From Thiobacillus sp. (GTDB taxonomy: Bacteria; Pseudomonadota; Gammaproteobacteria; Burkholderiales; Thiobacillaceae), in NCBI RefSeq assembly GCF_030696885.1, contig NZ_JAUYRI010000008.1:1-64000 (forward strand): a stretch of 64,000 bases of DNA, in the 5' to 3' direction. Shown piece by piece: positions 1-8,518 of the stretch; positions within the stretch are counted from its first letter, which is position 1; each line of letters begins with the position of its first letter. A program made the translations under genes and the position numbers. Below the pieces are notes generated by a model, which was not told the DNA's origin, ran no database searches, and saw only the letters and a program-made list of their open reading frames with translations.

Positions 1-224
1 GCAAGGGCCACCCCTTGCCAAGCGGCGCAACGCCGCAGACGCGCTTTCTCGCGGCAACCCGAAGGGACGGGCCGATTCGGGCGCATGCCTTTGTCGCAAG
101 CCGCTTGCAGTGAACGACACTGCAGCGCGTCTCGCTTCGCGGCCTGCATCTCGAATCGGCCTCGTCGCGGGCGTGAAATTAGTGTTAACACGCCCTAAGT
201 ATGGCCGACGCTACAATCTTTTGC
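1..224. other. non-coding left edge with inverted repeat
   Basis: No convincing gene is seen. GGCCGATTCG (70-79) and CGAATCGGCC (152-161) form a perfect 10-bp inverted repeat about 70 bp apart. TACAAT at 212-217 resembles a -10 box directly before the chosen ATG at 225, but the nearest -35-like TTAACA (185-190) is 21 bp away, so the promoter is weak. Confidence 0.4.
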
Positions 225-1730
225 ATGGATACCCTGCAAAGCTACGACGAACTCCCCTACGACAGCCTGCCGCTGCCCGAAACCCAGCCGGATTTTCTGG
301 CGGCGGTGGCGAGACTGCATGGCTTCGTTGCCCCGGATCCTGCCCGCGCACGCATTCTCGAGCTCGGCTGCGCGCAGGGCGGCAACCTGATTCCGCTGGC
401 GTGGCGCTGGCCCGAATCCGAGTGCGTCGGCATTGAGCTGTCGCGCGTGCAGGCCGAGGCGGGTGCGGCGTTCATCGAGGCGCTGGGGCTGTCCAATGCA
501 CGGATCCTGCATGGCGATCTCGCCGCGCTGCCGGACGATCTGGGCGAATTCGACTACATCATTGCCCACGGCGTATTCTCCTGGGTGCCGCCTGCCGTTC
601 AGCAGGCCTTGCTCGACGTCTGCCGGCACCATTTGTCGCCGCAGGGTGTGGCCTACGTCAGCTTCAATGTGTCGACCGGCTGGGAAAAGCTGCAGCCGCT
701 GCGCGCCGCGCTGACCGCGCGCACCTCGGCCGACCTCGCGGCCCCCGAGCGTTTCCAGCAGGCGCTGCGCGTGCTGGACGACTTGTCGGTCGAATGGAGC
801 GATCCCGATTTGCTGAAGGAAGTCGCCTATCTGAAGTCGGCCGCGCCGTCCTATCTGTTCCACGAATATCTCGCCGACTTCAACGTGCCGATGACCTTCG
901 GCGAATTCGCGGCGCAACTCGATCAGCACGACCTGCGCTATGTCGGCGAAGCCGGCCCGCGCCGCGCTGTAGTCGAGCTCGAGGACGCCTGGGGCCTGAT
1001 TCCAGAGAGCATGGCCGGCCGCTGGCTGGACGCCGAATCTGCGCTCGACGACGCGCTCGGCACGCGCTTTCGCCGTGCCCTGATTGCACGCACCGATGCG
1101 CCCTGCGCCCAGCCGCCGCAGGCCGCAGCCTTAAGCGGGCTGGCCTTTTATTCCGATCTCGCCAGCAACGAGGAAATCGACCTTGAGGCGGCAACGGAAC
1201 AGGCCTTCGTCAATCCTGCCGGCAATACCTTTCATGTCGCCCTGCCTTGGATGAAGGCGGCGGTGATGGTTTTGTCTGCCGCGTATCCCGGTGCATCGGG
1301 CTATCCGGACCTACTCGGCGCGGCCCGCCAGGTGATGGCCGACTACGGCGTGGCGGACGACACCGATGAGCGCGCCTTCAGCGAAGCCCTGTTCCAGCTG
1401 GTCGCCACCCAGGGCGTCATGGTCACGGTGTGGACCGGCCCAACGGCCGCCGAGCCGGGCGAACGTCCCGCCGCTCATGCGCTGGCGCGACAGCAGGCCA
1501 GCACGCCCGGCTGGGTGGTCAGCGGCGCACGCCATGTCGCGATCGATCTGGACCCGGCGGGCCGGCTGTTGCTGGGCTGGCTGGATGGCCGCCGCACGGT
1601 CGATGAACTCACGCTCCAGATGCAGGCGTCGCTGGCGCGATCGGGCGTGGACCTGCCGCTGGAGCGCTTGCGCGAACCGACATGGCAACAGCTCTGGCTG
1701 TTCGCGCGTCAAGGTTTGCTGATGGCGTAA
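225..1730 (+). CDS. class I SAM methyltransferase with methyltransferase regulatory domain
   Basis: A cytosolic 501-residue protein. Residues about 40-150 form a Rossmann SAM-binding fold with motif I (ILELGCAQGGNLIPLA), an acidic end of strand 2 (CVGIELS) and a FDYIIAHGVFSWV segment. The middle matches the 'methyltransferase regulatory domain' type, and a winged-helix-like C-terminus follows, the layout of the PKMT-like protein-lysine methyltransferase family. The substrate is unknown. An upstream ATG at 201 is possible, but family members start close to the SYDELPYDSLPLPETQPD segment, so 225 was chosen. It stands alone, 330 bp ahead of the sensor kinase, and nothing links it to nitrogen metabolism. 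Confidence 0.82.
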   Translation: MDTLQSYDELPYDSLPLPETQPDFLAAVARLHGFVAPDPARARILELGCAQGGNLIPLAWRWPESECVGIELSRVQAEAGAAFIEALGLSNARILHGDLAALPDDLGEFDYIIAHGVFSWVPPAVQQALLDVCRHHLSPQGVAYVSFNVSTGWEKLQPLRAALTARTSADLAAPERFQQALRVLDDLSVEWSDPDLLKEVAYLKSAAPSYLFHEYLADFNVPMTFGEFAAQLDQHDLRYVGEAGPRRAVVELEDAWGLIPESMAGRWLDAESALDDALGTRFRRALIARTDAPCAQPPQAAALSGLAFYSDLASNEEIDLEAATEQAFVNPAGNTFHVALPWMKAAVMVLSAAYPGASGYPDLLGAARQVMADYGVADDTDERAFSEALFQLVATQGVMVTVWTGPTAAEPGERPAAHALARQQASTPGWVVSGARHVAIDLDPAGRLLLGWLDGRRTVDELTLQMQASLARSGVDLPLERLREPTWQQLWLFARQGLLMA

Positions 1731-1794
1731 GCAGGCGTGCCACTGGCAAGAACGGAAATAACGCAAGGCGCGCGCGCTGTCATTAACGCCTTCG

Positions 1795-1831
1795 TGCCCG
1801 CGCATGGTGCGGTCTGTTCAAGCGTGGTGCG
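1795..1831 (+). promoter_or_regulatory. tandem degenerate NtrC-like sites
   Basis: TGCCCG-N5-GGTGCG (1795-1811) and TGTTCA-N5-GGTGCG (1815-1831) each keep the 17-bp frame and the right half of the NtrC consensus TGCACC-N5-GGTGCA. Their spacing is exactly 20 bp, as in the much better pair in front of amt at 49162. They lie 75-110 bp upstream of the sigma54 element, the usual enhancer distance. The left half-sites are poor, so binding is inference. Confidence 0.45.
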
Positions 1832-1905
1832 TAGTCGAAGGCCGCATGACCGTTCGAATTTTGTCTCCCCAATCAAAACAAAGGCTTGGTCAGCTGCCAG
1901 CAAGC

Positions 1906-1921
1906 TGGAACATCGCTTGCT
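1906..1921 (+). promoter_or_regulatory. sigma54 (-24/-12) promoter of the permease-kinase gene
   Basis: TGGAACATCGCTTGCT matches the RpoN consensus TGGCACG-N4-TTGCW with GG and GC separated by exactly 10 bp. It points toward the hybrid kinase at 2063 and would give a leader of about 130 nt. Confidence 0.7.
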
Positions 1922-2004
1922 TAAAGGGTTCTGGGCATCCGATCGAACCGCACCGCATGTTGGGAGAAAACCATGGCCGGCCAGGACCGCGCAACCAGGC
2001 TCAC

Positions 2005-2052
2005 AGAACGCCGTTCTGGCTGCCGGCGCCCGTGCAGGTTCCCGGCACGGGC
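2005..2052 (+). promoter_or_regulatory. two hairpins in the leader of the hybrid kinase
   Basis: CAGAAC-GCC-GTTCTG (about 2005-2019) and GCCCGTGC (2028-2035) pairing with GCACGGGC (2045-2052) lie back to back immediately before the start codon at 2063. No T-run follows. They could affect translation initiation; no known riboswitch class is recognised. Confidence 0.35.
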
Positions 2053-2062
2053 CCGCTGACGA

Positions 2063-5000
2063 ATGGAACCGATCGCGCAGAACGCTCCGCCCAAGGCGCG
2101 CCAGCGCGTCGTCAAGGTCCGCCGCGACTACAACACCTGGGTCGCCAACGAAACCCTGGAAGATTACGCGCTGCGCTTTACGCCGCGCAGCTATCGCAAA
2201 TGGACCGAGTCGCGAGTGGCCAACACCGCCTTCGGGGCGGCGGCCTTCCTGGTGCTGGAAGCGGTGGGCGCGACGCTGCTGGTGAACTACGGCTTTCTCA
2301 ATGCGGCACTGGCCATTCTCGCCACCGGCCTGATCATCTTTCTGGTGGGCCTGCCGGTGAGCATCTACGCCGCCCGCTATGGGCTGGACATGGACTTGCT
2401 GACGCGCGGCGCGGGCTTCGGCTATCTCGGCTCCACCCTCACGTCTCTGATCTATGCGTCCTTCACCTTCATCTTCTTTGCGCTGGAGGCGGCCATCATG
2501 GCCTACGCTCTGGAGCTGGCGTTCGGCATTCCGCCGGCGTGGGGCTACCTGATCTGCGCGCTGGTGGTGATTCCCATGGTCACCCATGGCGTCACCGTCA
2601 TTAGCAGCCTGCAGACGATCTCCCAGCCCATCTGGCTGGTGATGCTGGTGCTGCCTTTTGTTTTTTTGCTGGCCAAGGAGCCGGGCGCGTTTGCCGGCAT
2701 CGTCGGCTATGCCGGCAACGGCACCGCCGGCTTCGACATCCATCTGTTCGGCGCGGCCATGGCGGTGGGGCTGGCGCTGATCACGCAGATGGGCGAGCAG
2801 GTGGACTACCTGCGTTTCATGCCGGAGCGCACCCCGGCCAATCGTCGCCGCTGGTGGGCCAGCGTGCTGGTGGGCGGCCCCGGCTGGGTGGTGCCGGGCG
2901 TGCTCAAGATGCTGGGTGGCGCGCTGCTGGCCTGGCTCGCCATCAGCCACCTGGTTCCGGTGGATCGGGCGGTGGACCCGAACCAGATGTACCTCATCGC
3001 CTACAGCTATGTGTTTCCCGATTATGGTTGGGCGGTCGCGGCCACTGTCCTGTTCGTGGTGATTTCCCAGCTCAAGATCAATGTCACCAACGCCTATGCC
3101 GGCTCGCTGGCCTGGTCCAATTTTTTCGCCCGCCTCACCCACAGCCATCCCGGCCGGGTGGTGTGGGTGGTGTTCAATATCCTGATCGCGCTGATGCTGA
3201 TGGAGATGGACGTGTTCCAGGCGCTGGGTCGGGTGCTGGGGCTGTATTCCAATGTGGCGGTGGCGTGGATGATGGTGGTGGTGGCCGACCTGGTGATCAA
3301 CAAGCCGCTCGGCCTGTCGCCGCCCGGCATCGAATTCCGCCGTGCCTATCTGTATGACATCAACCCGGTGGGGGTGGGCGCCATGGGCATCGCCTCGGGG
3401 CTATCGGTCGCAGCCTACGTCGGCCTGTTCGGCGACGCGGTGCAGCCCTTCGCCATCTTCATCGCACTGGGCGCGGCGCTGATCTGTTCGCCGCTGATCG
3501 CCTGGCTCACCGGCGGGCGCTACTACATCGCGCGCCACGACATGCCGGCACCCGGTGCCACGCCCGCGTCCACCCTCGGCTGCTGCATCTGCGGCAAGGC
3601 TTACGAAGTCGAGGACATGGCACGTTGCCCAGCCTATCAGGATCACATCTGTTCGCTCTGCTGCACGCTGGACGCGCGCTGCCACGATTTGTGCAAACCG
3701 CAGGCCCGCCTGGGTGAGCAGTGGGCCGCCTTGCTGGAACGCTGCCTGCCCAAGCGGGCGCAGCCTTATCTGGATGCCGGACTGGGCCATTACCTGCTCC
3801 TGATGGCGGGCGTGGTGCCCTTCCTGGTGTTGCTGGTGGGCCTGCTTTACTACCAGGAGGTGCTGGCGCTGGGCGAAGCGGCGGCCTCGCTGCTGCCCGC
3901 CCTGCAGCAGTCCTACCAGCGCGCGTTTGCCGCGTTGCTGCTGGTGTCCGGCGTCGTCGCCTGGTGGCTGGTGCTGACCCACAAGAGCCGCCAGGTGGCG
4001 CAGCAGGAATCCAATCGCCAGACACAGCTCCTGATGCAGGAAATCGATTCCCATCGCCGCACCGACGAACTGCTGCAGAACGCCAAGCAGGTGGCAGAGC
4101 ACGCCAACCAGGCCAAGAGTCGGTACATCACATCGATCAGCCACGAGTTGCGCACGCCGCTCAACAGCATCCTCGGTTATGCCCAGATTCTGGATCAGGA
4201 CGAGACGATCCCGCCCAACCGGCGCCAGGCGATCAACGTCATCCGCCGCAGCGGCGACCACCTGCTGTCGCTGATCGAGGGCACGCTGGATATCGCCCGC
4301 ATCGAAAGCGGCAAGCTCACGCTGAACGTGCGTCCGCTGGACTTTGCCGATTTCATCCAGCAGCTCGTCGGCATGTTCGAGCAGCAGGCGCGGCAGAAGG
4401 GGCTCGATTTTCACTATCTGCCGGAAGGGCCGCTGCCGGCCATGGTGCGCGCCGACGAAAAACGGCTGCGCCAGATCCTGCTCAACATCCTGGGCAACGC
4501 GGTCAAGTTCACCGTCAGCGGCAGCGTGACGCTGCGCCTGCGCCATCAGCGCGAAATGGCTTTTTTCTCCATCGAGGACACCGGCCCCGGCATCACGCCG
4601 GACGAAGTCGGCAACATCTTCGAGCCGTTCTCACGCGGCAGCGCGGCCCACGTCGGCGCAACGGGCGGCACCGGCCTGGGGCTGACCATCGCCCGCATGC
4701 TCACCGACCTGATGGGGGGCGAACTGAGCGTGGTGGGCAGGCCGGGGGAGGGGAGCCGGTTCGATGTGCGGCTCTTCCTGCCGCGGCTGCATGCGGAACA
4801 GCACGTTAAGGATCACCCCCTGGCGCAACGCATCGGCTACGTGGGCATGCGCCGCCGCATCCTGGTGGTCGACAACGAAGCGGTGGATCGGGAACTGCTG
4901 GTCAATATCCTGACCCCGCTGGGGTTCGAGGTGGCCCAGGTGTCCTCCGGGCATGATTGCCTGGCGGCCATTCCCGGTTTTTTGCCCCACGTGATTTTGA

Positions 5001-5482
5001 TGGACCTGGCGATGCCCGGCATGGACGGCTGGGAGACCTTGCGCCGGCTCCGCTCGGGCGGAATGACGGATGCCGAGATCGCCATCATCTCGGCCAACGC
5101 TTTCGAGAAAGGCGCGGACAACGATGCCGGCATCGCCGGCGAAGACTTCATCACCAAACCCTTCCGCGTCGACGAACTGCTGGACTGGCTCGGCAAGCGC
5201 CTGAACCTGGAATGGATCCGTGCGGACATCCCGCGCCAGTCCGCCCCGCCGCCCGGCCTTCCCAGCCAGCCCATGGTGCCGCCCGATGCGGAGCAGGTGA
5301 GCAATCTGCGGGAAATGATCGACTTGGGCTACATGCGCGGCATCCTGAAAAATCTCGACGAAATCGAACAGCTGGACCCGGTTCATGCCGAGTTCGTCCA
5401 GGTGATGCGGGTGCTGGCCCGGCGATTCCAGTTCGAGGCGATGAAAGAAATCCTGCGAAAGAGCACCGATGCCGGCAATTGA
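2063..5482 (+). CDS. NCS1 permease-histidine kinase-receiver hybrid sensor
   Basis: An 1139-residue inner-membrane sensor. Residues about 45-490 are a polytopic domain of NCS1 (purine/cytosine permease) type, including an intact-looking GAGFGYLGS segment. Residues about 505-550 are cysteine-rich (CCICG, CSLCC, CHDLC), possibly metal-binding. Two further membrane helices (about 573-637) precede a HisKA domain with SHELRTPLNS (His near 693), a HATPase_c domain with DTGPGI and GGTGLGLTI, and a receiver (about 930-1045) with phospho-acceptor Asp in VILMDLAMPGMDG. A helical C-terminus follows. The domain order recalls CbrA, where an SLC5 transporter is fused to a kinase. Ligand is unknown; a urea-, purine- or hydantoin-like nitrogen compound is inferred from the neighbouring urea genes and sigma54 promoter. 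The response regulator follows 4 bp downstream. Confidence 0.88.
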   Translation: MEPIAQNAPPKARQRVVKVRRDYNTWVANETLEDYALRFTPRSYRKWTESRVANTAFGAAAFLVLEAVGATLLVNYGFLNAALAILATGLIIFLVGLPVSIYAARYGLDMDLLTRGAGFGYLGSTLTSLIYASFTFIFFALEAAIMAYALELAFGIPPAWGYLICALVVIPMVTHGVTVISSLQTISQPIWLVMLVLPFVFLLAKEPGAFAGIVGYAGNGTAGFDIHLFGAAMAVGLALITQMGEQVDYLRFMPERTPANRRRWWASVLVGGPGWVVPGVLKMLGGALLAWLAISHLVPVDRAVDPNQMYLIAYSYVFPDYGWAVAATVLFVVISQLKINVTNAYAGSLAWSNFFARLTHSHPGRVVWVVFNILIALMLMEMDVFQALGRVLGLYSNVAVAWMMVVVADLVINKPLGLSPPGIEFRRAYLYDINPVGVGAMGIASGLSVAAYVGLFGDAVQPFAIFIALGAALICSPLIAWLTGGRYYIARHDMPAPGATPASTLGCCICGKAYEVEDMARCPAYQDHICSLCCTLDARCHDLCKPQARLGEQWAALLERCLPKRAQPYLDAGLGHYLLLMAGVVPFLVLLVGLLYYQEVLALGEAAASLLPALQQSYQRAFAALLLVSGVVAWWLVLTHKSRQVAQQESNRQTQLLMQEIDSHRRTDELLQNAKQVAEHANQAKSRYITSISHELRTPLNSILGYAQILDQDETIPPNRRQAINVIRRSGDHLLSLIEGTLDIARIESGKLTLNVRPLDFADFIQQLVGMFEQQARQKGLDFHYLPEGPLPAMVRADEKRLRQILLNILGNAVKFTVSGSVTLRLRHQREMAFFSIEDTGPGITPDEVGNIFEPFSRGSAAHVGATGGTGLGLTIARMLTDLMGGELSVVGRPGEGSRFDVRLFLPRLHAEQHVKDHPLAQRIGYVGMRRRILVVDNEAVDRELLVNILTPLGFEVAQVSSGHDCLAAIPGFLPHVILMDLAMPGMDGWETLRRLRSGGMTDAEIAIISANAFEKGADNDAGIAGEDFITKPFRVDELLDWLGKRLNLEWIRADIPRQSAPPPGLPSQPMVPPDAEQVSNLREMIDLGYMRGILKNLDEIEQLDPVHAEFVQVMRVLARRFQFEAMKEILRKSTDAGN

Positions 5483-5486
5483 CCGC

Positions 5487-6395
5487 ATGAACGAGGACGT
5501 CGTCCTGATCGTGGACGATGTGCCCGAGAACCTGTCCCTGCTCTACGACGCGCTGGACGAAGCCGGCTACGCGGTGCTGGTCGCCACCAACGGCGAAAGC
5601 GCGCTGCAGCGCGCGCGCCAGAGCCTGCCCGATGTCATTCTGCTCGACGCCGTCATGCCCGGCATGGATGGCTTCGAGGTGGCCCGCCACCTGAAGGCCG
5701 ACCCGGTCACCGAGCCGATTCCGATCATCTTCATGACCGGGCTGACCGACGCCGAGCACGTGGTGGCGGCGTTTGCCGCAGGCAGTTCCGACTACGTCAC
5801 CAAGCCCATCCGTCCCGCCGAAGTGCTGGCGCGCATTGCCGCCCACGTGCAGAGCGCCCGCCAGACGCAGCAGGCGCGCAGCGTGCTGGATGCCTACGGC
5901 CAGGCCTGCGTATCGATGCGGCCCACCGATGGCGCGCTGCTGTGGCAAACCCCGCTGGCGCGAACCCTTCTGCATAAATATGCCGGCGAGGATGAACACG
6001 GTCTGGTCGCGCGCATCCACGCATGGCTGCACACCGCGCTCACCAAACCCCAACCCCCCGCCCCCCTGGAAATCAGGGGAGACGAAGGCCGCATGGTCTG
6101 CGCCCTGCACGGGCGCACCGAAGAAGGCGAGTGCCTGCTGGTTCTACACGAGGAAAGCGACGTCGCCATCACAAAAGTCCTGGTGGATTCGTTCAAGCTC
6201 ACCCTGCGCGAAGCCGAAGTGCTGTACTGGGTGATCCACGGCAAGACCAACCGCGATATCGGCGACATCCTGGGCATCAGCCACCGCACCATCAACAAGC
6301 ACATGGACAATCTGTTCGAGAAGCTGGGTGTGGAAACCCGGACGGCCGCCGCGGCGCTGGCGATGCGGCGGCTGCAGATGCCGGTGCAGGTGTGA
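5487..6395 (+). CDS. LuxR-type response regulator paired with the hybrid kinase
   Basis: A cytosolic DNA-binding regulator of 302 residues. An N-terminal receiver has DD (LIVDDVPEN), the phospho-acceptor Asp near residue 54 (VILLDAVMPGMDG), a conserved Thr (FMTG) and Lys (YVTKPI). A middle linker follows, then a C-terminal GerE/LuxR helix-turn-helix (LTLREAEVLYWVIHGKTNRD ... SHRTINKHMDNLFEKLGV). Starting at 5487 leaves 4 bp after the kinase stop; the earlier ATG at 5469 would overlap the kinase by 14 bp. The two genes surely form one operon and a phosphorelay. The porin-urt-ure operon beyond the integron is the obvious candidate target, by context only. Confidence 0.88.
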   Translation: MNEDVVLIVDDVPENLSLLYDALDEAGYAVLVATNGESALQRARQSLPDVILLDAVMPGMDGFEVARHLKADPVTEPIPIIFMTGLTDAEHVVAAFAAGSSDYVTKPIRPAEVLARIAAHVQSARQTQQARSVLDAYGQACVSMRPTDGALLWQTPLARTLLHKYAGEDEHGLVARIHAWLHTALTKPQPPAPLEIRGDEGRMVCALHGRTEEGECLLVLHEESDVAITKVLVDSFKLTLREAEVLYWVIHGKTNRDIGDILGISHRTINKHMDNLFEKLGVETRTAAAALAMRRLQMPVQV

Positions 6396-6656
6396 TGAGA
6401 AAGCAATTAGCGGGGGCCTCAGGGCCATGAGAAATGGCAGATCAGTAATTTAGTTGAGCGGTAGAAACTCAGGCTGAGTCCGCAACCCATTCCGGTCATT
6501 CGGTGCGTCCGGGGCGAGCGTCCGGTGGTCGGCCAAAGCGGCCCGTCGTGACGCCCTCGCATTGACGTCAGCTTCATGGCCAAGAGCAGCCAGTGAACTT
6601 GGCCCTAAGCGACATGGAGGACGCTCTTCCTCCAGTCGCGACCAGGAGCGCAAGAT
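6396..6656. other. non-coding region between response regulator and integron integrase
   Basis: No supported gene. GGCC-containing inverted motifs occur around 6412-6430, and a stretch around 6490-6560 is rich in CCGGTC/GGTCGG words similar in flavour to the sequence beyond the last attC (9743-9840). A 67-residue leftward reading frame (6450-6653) has no recognisable feature. This is probably the degraded boundary of the integron. Confidence 0.4.
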
Positions 6657-7626
6657 TCAAAGGCTGTCGAACGGGCTGGCAACGTTCCGCGTCACCTCGA
6701 TCACATGCGTGTAGATCATCGTCGTCTGCAAACTGCGGTGACCAAGCAGCAGCTGTATCGTCCGGATGTCGGTACCAAATGCCAGCAAATGAGTCGCAAA
6801 GGAATGACGCAGGGTGTGCACGCTCGCATGCTTGTGGATCCCGGCTCGATCCCTGGCTTCCCGAAAGGCCCGCTGCACCGTCGAATCCGACGCATGCCAG
6901 CGTGCCAGCCTCCCGCTTTCACCCCACGGACGCAATACCGCAGACGGAAAGACGAACTGCCAGGCCAGCGAAGTCGACGCCGAGGGATATTTGCGGGCGA
7001 GCGCACTGGGTAGTGGAGCCAACCCGGCGCCATGCGACAAGTCCTGCTTGTGCAGCTCCGCCACCCGGAGCAACTGCTGCTTGAGCGGGGCATGCAGCCG
7101 TTCAGGCAAGAGTGTGGTGCGATCCTTGGCCCCTTTTCCGGAACGGACGTTCAGCACCCCACCCGAAAAATCGATGTCCTTGACCCGCAGCGTCATGCAT
7201 TCGTTGACGCGCAAGCCCGCGCCATACATCAGCTCCGCCATCAGTCTGACCACCCCGGTCATCTGCCCGAGGATGGCTTTCACCTCCTCGCGCGCGAGAA
7301 CCACCGGCACCCGGTGACGGCGTTGCACCCGCTTGAGCCCGGCCATCTCGCCCAATGGCTGCTCTAGCACGGAATCGTAGAGAAAGACCAGGGCGTTGAG
7401 CGCCTGGGTTTGCGAGGACGCAGAAAGATGCCGCTCACTCGCCAGATGGTTCAGGAAGGCCTCCACCTCTGGCCCGCCCATCGTGTTCGGGTGGCGCTTC
7501 CCGTGGAAATAGATGAACTTCCGGATCCAGAAACGGTAGCTGTCTTCGGTGCGGGGACTGAGATGCCGGCGGCGGCAGACGATGGAAACTTGATCAAGCA
7601 GGCGGGGGGGTGTCGGTTGACCCCAT
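6657..7626 (-). pseudogene. intI: integron integrase, frameshifted near its start
   Basis: Tyrosine site-specific recombinase that would join cassettes at attI. The long open frame (7481-6657) holds the catalytic residues: Arg in [10 protein letters not shown], Lys in [19 protein letters not shown], the His in LLGHRS and the Tyr in TMIYTHV. It also holds the extra segment typical of IntI between patches ([13 protein letters not shown] ... WQFVFPS). The SAM-like N-terminus continues upstream in the same frame ([20 protein letters not shown] ... [12 protein letters not shown]) with no start codon. A good start (ATG at 7626-7624 behind AGGAG) lies one frame off and ends in TGA after ten codons. 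Removing one C from the C7 tract (complement of 7604-7610) restores a 322-residue IntI of normal length. This could be a sequencing error, an inactivating mutation or a reversible homopolymer switch. Confidence 0.85.
7604..7610 (-). repeat. C7 homopolymer at the intI frameshift
   Basis: Seven consecutive C on the coding strand (G7 on the plus strand) within the first codons of intI. With six C the start codon and integrase frame join; with seven they do not. Confidence 0.8.
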
Positions 7627-7819
7627 GAGGTTCGCTCCTAGTGGTTGAGGGAAAAAATCAGGAGCATAATCCGGAAGCCCTGCGTCTCCTTTTGCATAAC
7701 GTAATAAAGAGACAGCCGGACAAACATCCATATAAGAATCAAGAAGATAGACTATGGAAACGCCTGTCTCTTTATTAAAAAACGTCCGGACCCATGGGTC
7801 TCTATATTAACTGTTAGCC
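7627..7819 (+). promoter_or_regulatory. attI / cassette-promoter region with 14-bp inverted repeat
   Basis: AT-rich spacer between divergent intI and the first cassette. TAATAAAGAGACAG (7692-7705) and CTGTCTCTTTATTA (7764-7777) are perfect inverted repeats 58 bp apart. GCCGGAC (7705-7711) and the palindrome GTCCGGAC (7784-7791) flank or adjoin them. The core-like site GTTAGCC (7813-7819) marks the likely recombination point just before the first cassette ATG at 7823. TATATTAA near 7802-7809 is a possible Pc -10 box; no clear -35 box or LexA box was found. Confidence 0.5.
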
Positions 7820-7822
7820 CCC

Positions 7823-8518
7823 ATGCGCTTACTTGCCGCTGTCCTTGTCGCACCGCTGCTCGGTGGTTGCTTGTCGGTATGCCAAGACGAAACCTTCTTT
7901 CGACCGTCACGCATTACCAATGGACAAGAGGCTGGGCCATGGTCAGGTGATCGAGCGATCGAGTACAAAGCAACGTCAGATCTCGTTGTCCGAGTATGGG
8001 ATTGCAACTACTCAGCAAGCGGCCCCGTAAAGTTGTGTTTCTCGTTCACCCCAGCCCCAGGTAAATCTGTGAGGTTCACGGCGCCCGCATTTCAAATCCT
8101 ATCCGTCAGCGATCAACCGATTAGCACGGCAGTAATTCCACAGCTCAGTTACCAGATATATTTCAAGCTCAACAAAGACGGCACAACCGAACCGACATCA
8201 AACCCCAAAATCGGCGCGTCCGCGCCGGCCGAATCAAAGGAGATCATGCGATCGTCCTACGGCTACCAGACCCGGTATACGTTCCCTGCTACAAGTACGT
8301 TCACAGGAGTTGAAGATACTTTCAACCCGCCGCTGGCCAGATCCCTTTTTGGGAGCTTGGGCTGGCGTAACTACGGCTTCGTATTAGAACCGGCGGGTAT
8401 TGGGCGGGAGGAGTTCAAGATCAAGCTGCCTGCCATTGAGGTTGACGGCGCCCGGCACGAAACAGATGCCCTATTATTTCGGAGAGTTACAGACCGTGTT
8501 TGTCATCCAGGTGTATAG
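7823..8518 (+). CDS. integron cassette 1: predicted lipoprotein of unknown function
   Basis: A 231-residue protein with an N-terminal signal and lipobox ending in LGGC (Cys near residue 16), so it is expected to be lipid-anchored in the envelope. The rest contains no domain I recognise; it is beta-rich in appearance with several Cys in the first 80 residues. The ATG lies 9 bp after the cassette boundary, and the stop codon sits just before attC1, the usual compact layout. Codon use is less GC-rich than in flanking genes, in line with acquisition by transfer. Confidence 0.75.
   Translation: MRLLAAVLVAPLLGGCLSVCQDETFFRPSRITNGQEAGPWSGDRAIEYKATSDLVVRVWDCNYSASGPVKLCFSFTPAPGKSVRFTAPAFQILSVSDQPISTAVIPQLSYQIYFKLNKDGTTEPTSNPKIGASAPAESKEIMRSSYGYQTRYTFPATSTFTGVEDTFNPPLARSLFGSLGWRNYGFVLEPAGIGREEFKIKLPAIEVDGARHETDALLFRRVTDRVCHPGV

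Noticed and set aside
505-550. Any extra element inside the first methyltransferase gene
   Set aside because: The low-interest entry for this stretch records only that nothing beyond ordinary coding sequence was seen; it should not be read as a discovery.
1709-3148. Long leftward open frame of 479 residues
   Set aside because: Antisense to the permease-kinase; composition is the Arg/His/Gln-rich type produced by high-GC antisense reading and there is no domain.
6450-6653. 67-residue leftward frame next to intI
   Set aside because: No ribosome site, domain or biased codon use; treated as non-coding flank.
7627-7822. LexA box in the intI promoter
   Set aside because: No CTGT-N8-ACAG match; the CTGTCTC and GAGACAG words belong to the distant 14-bp inverted repeat.
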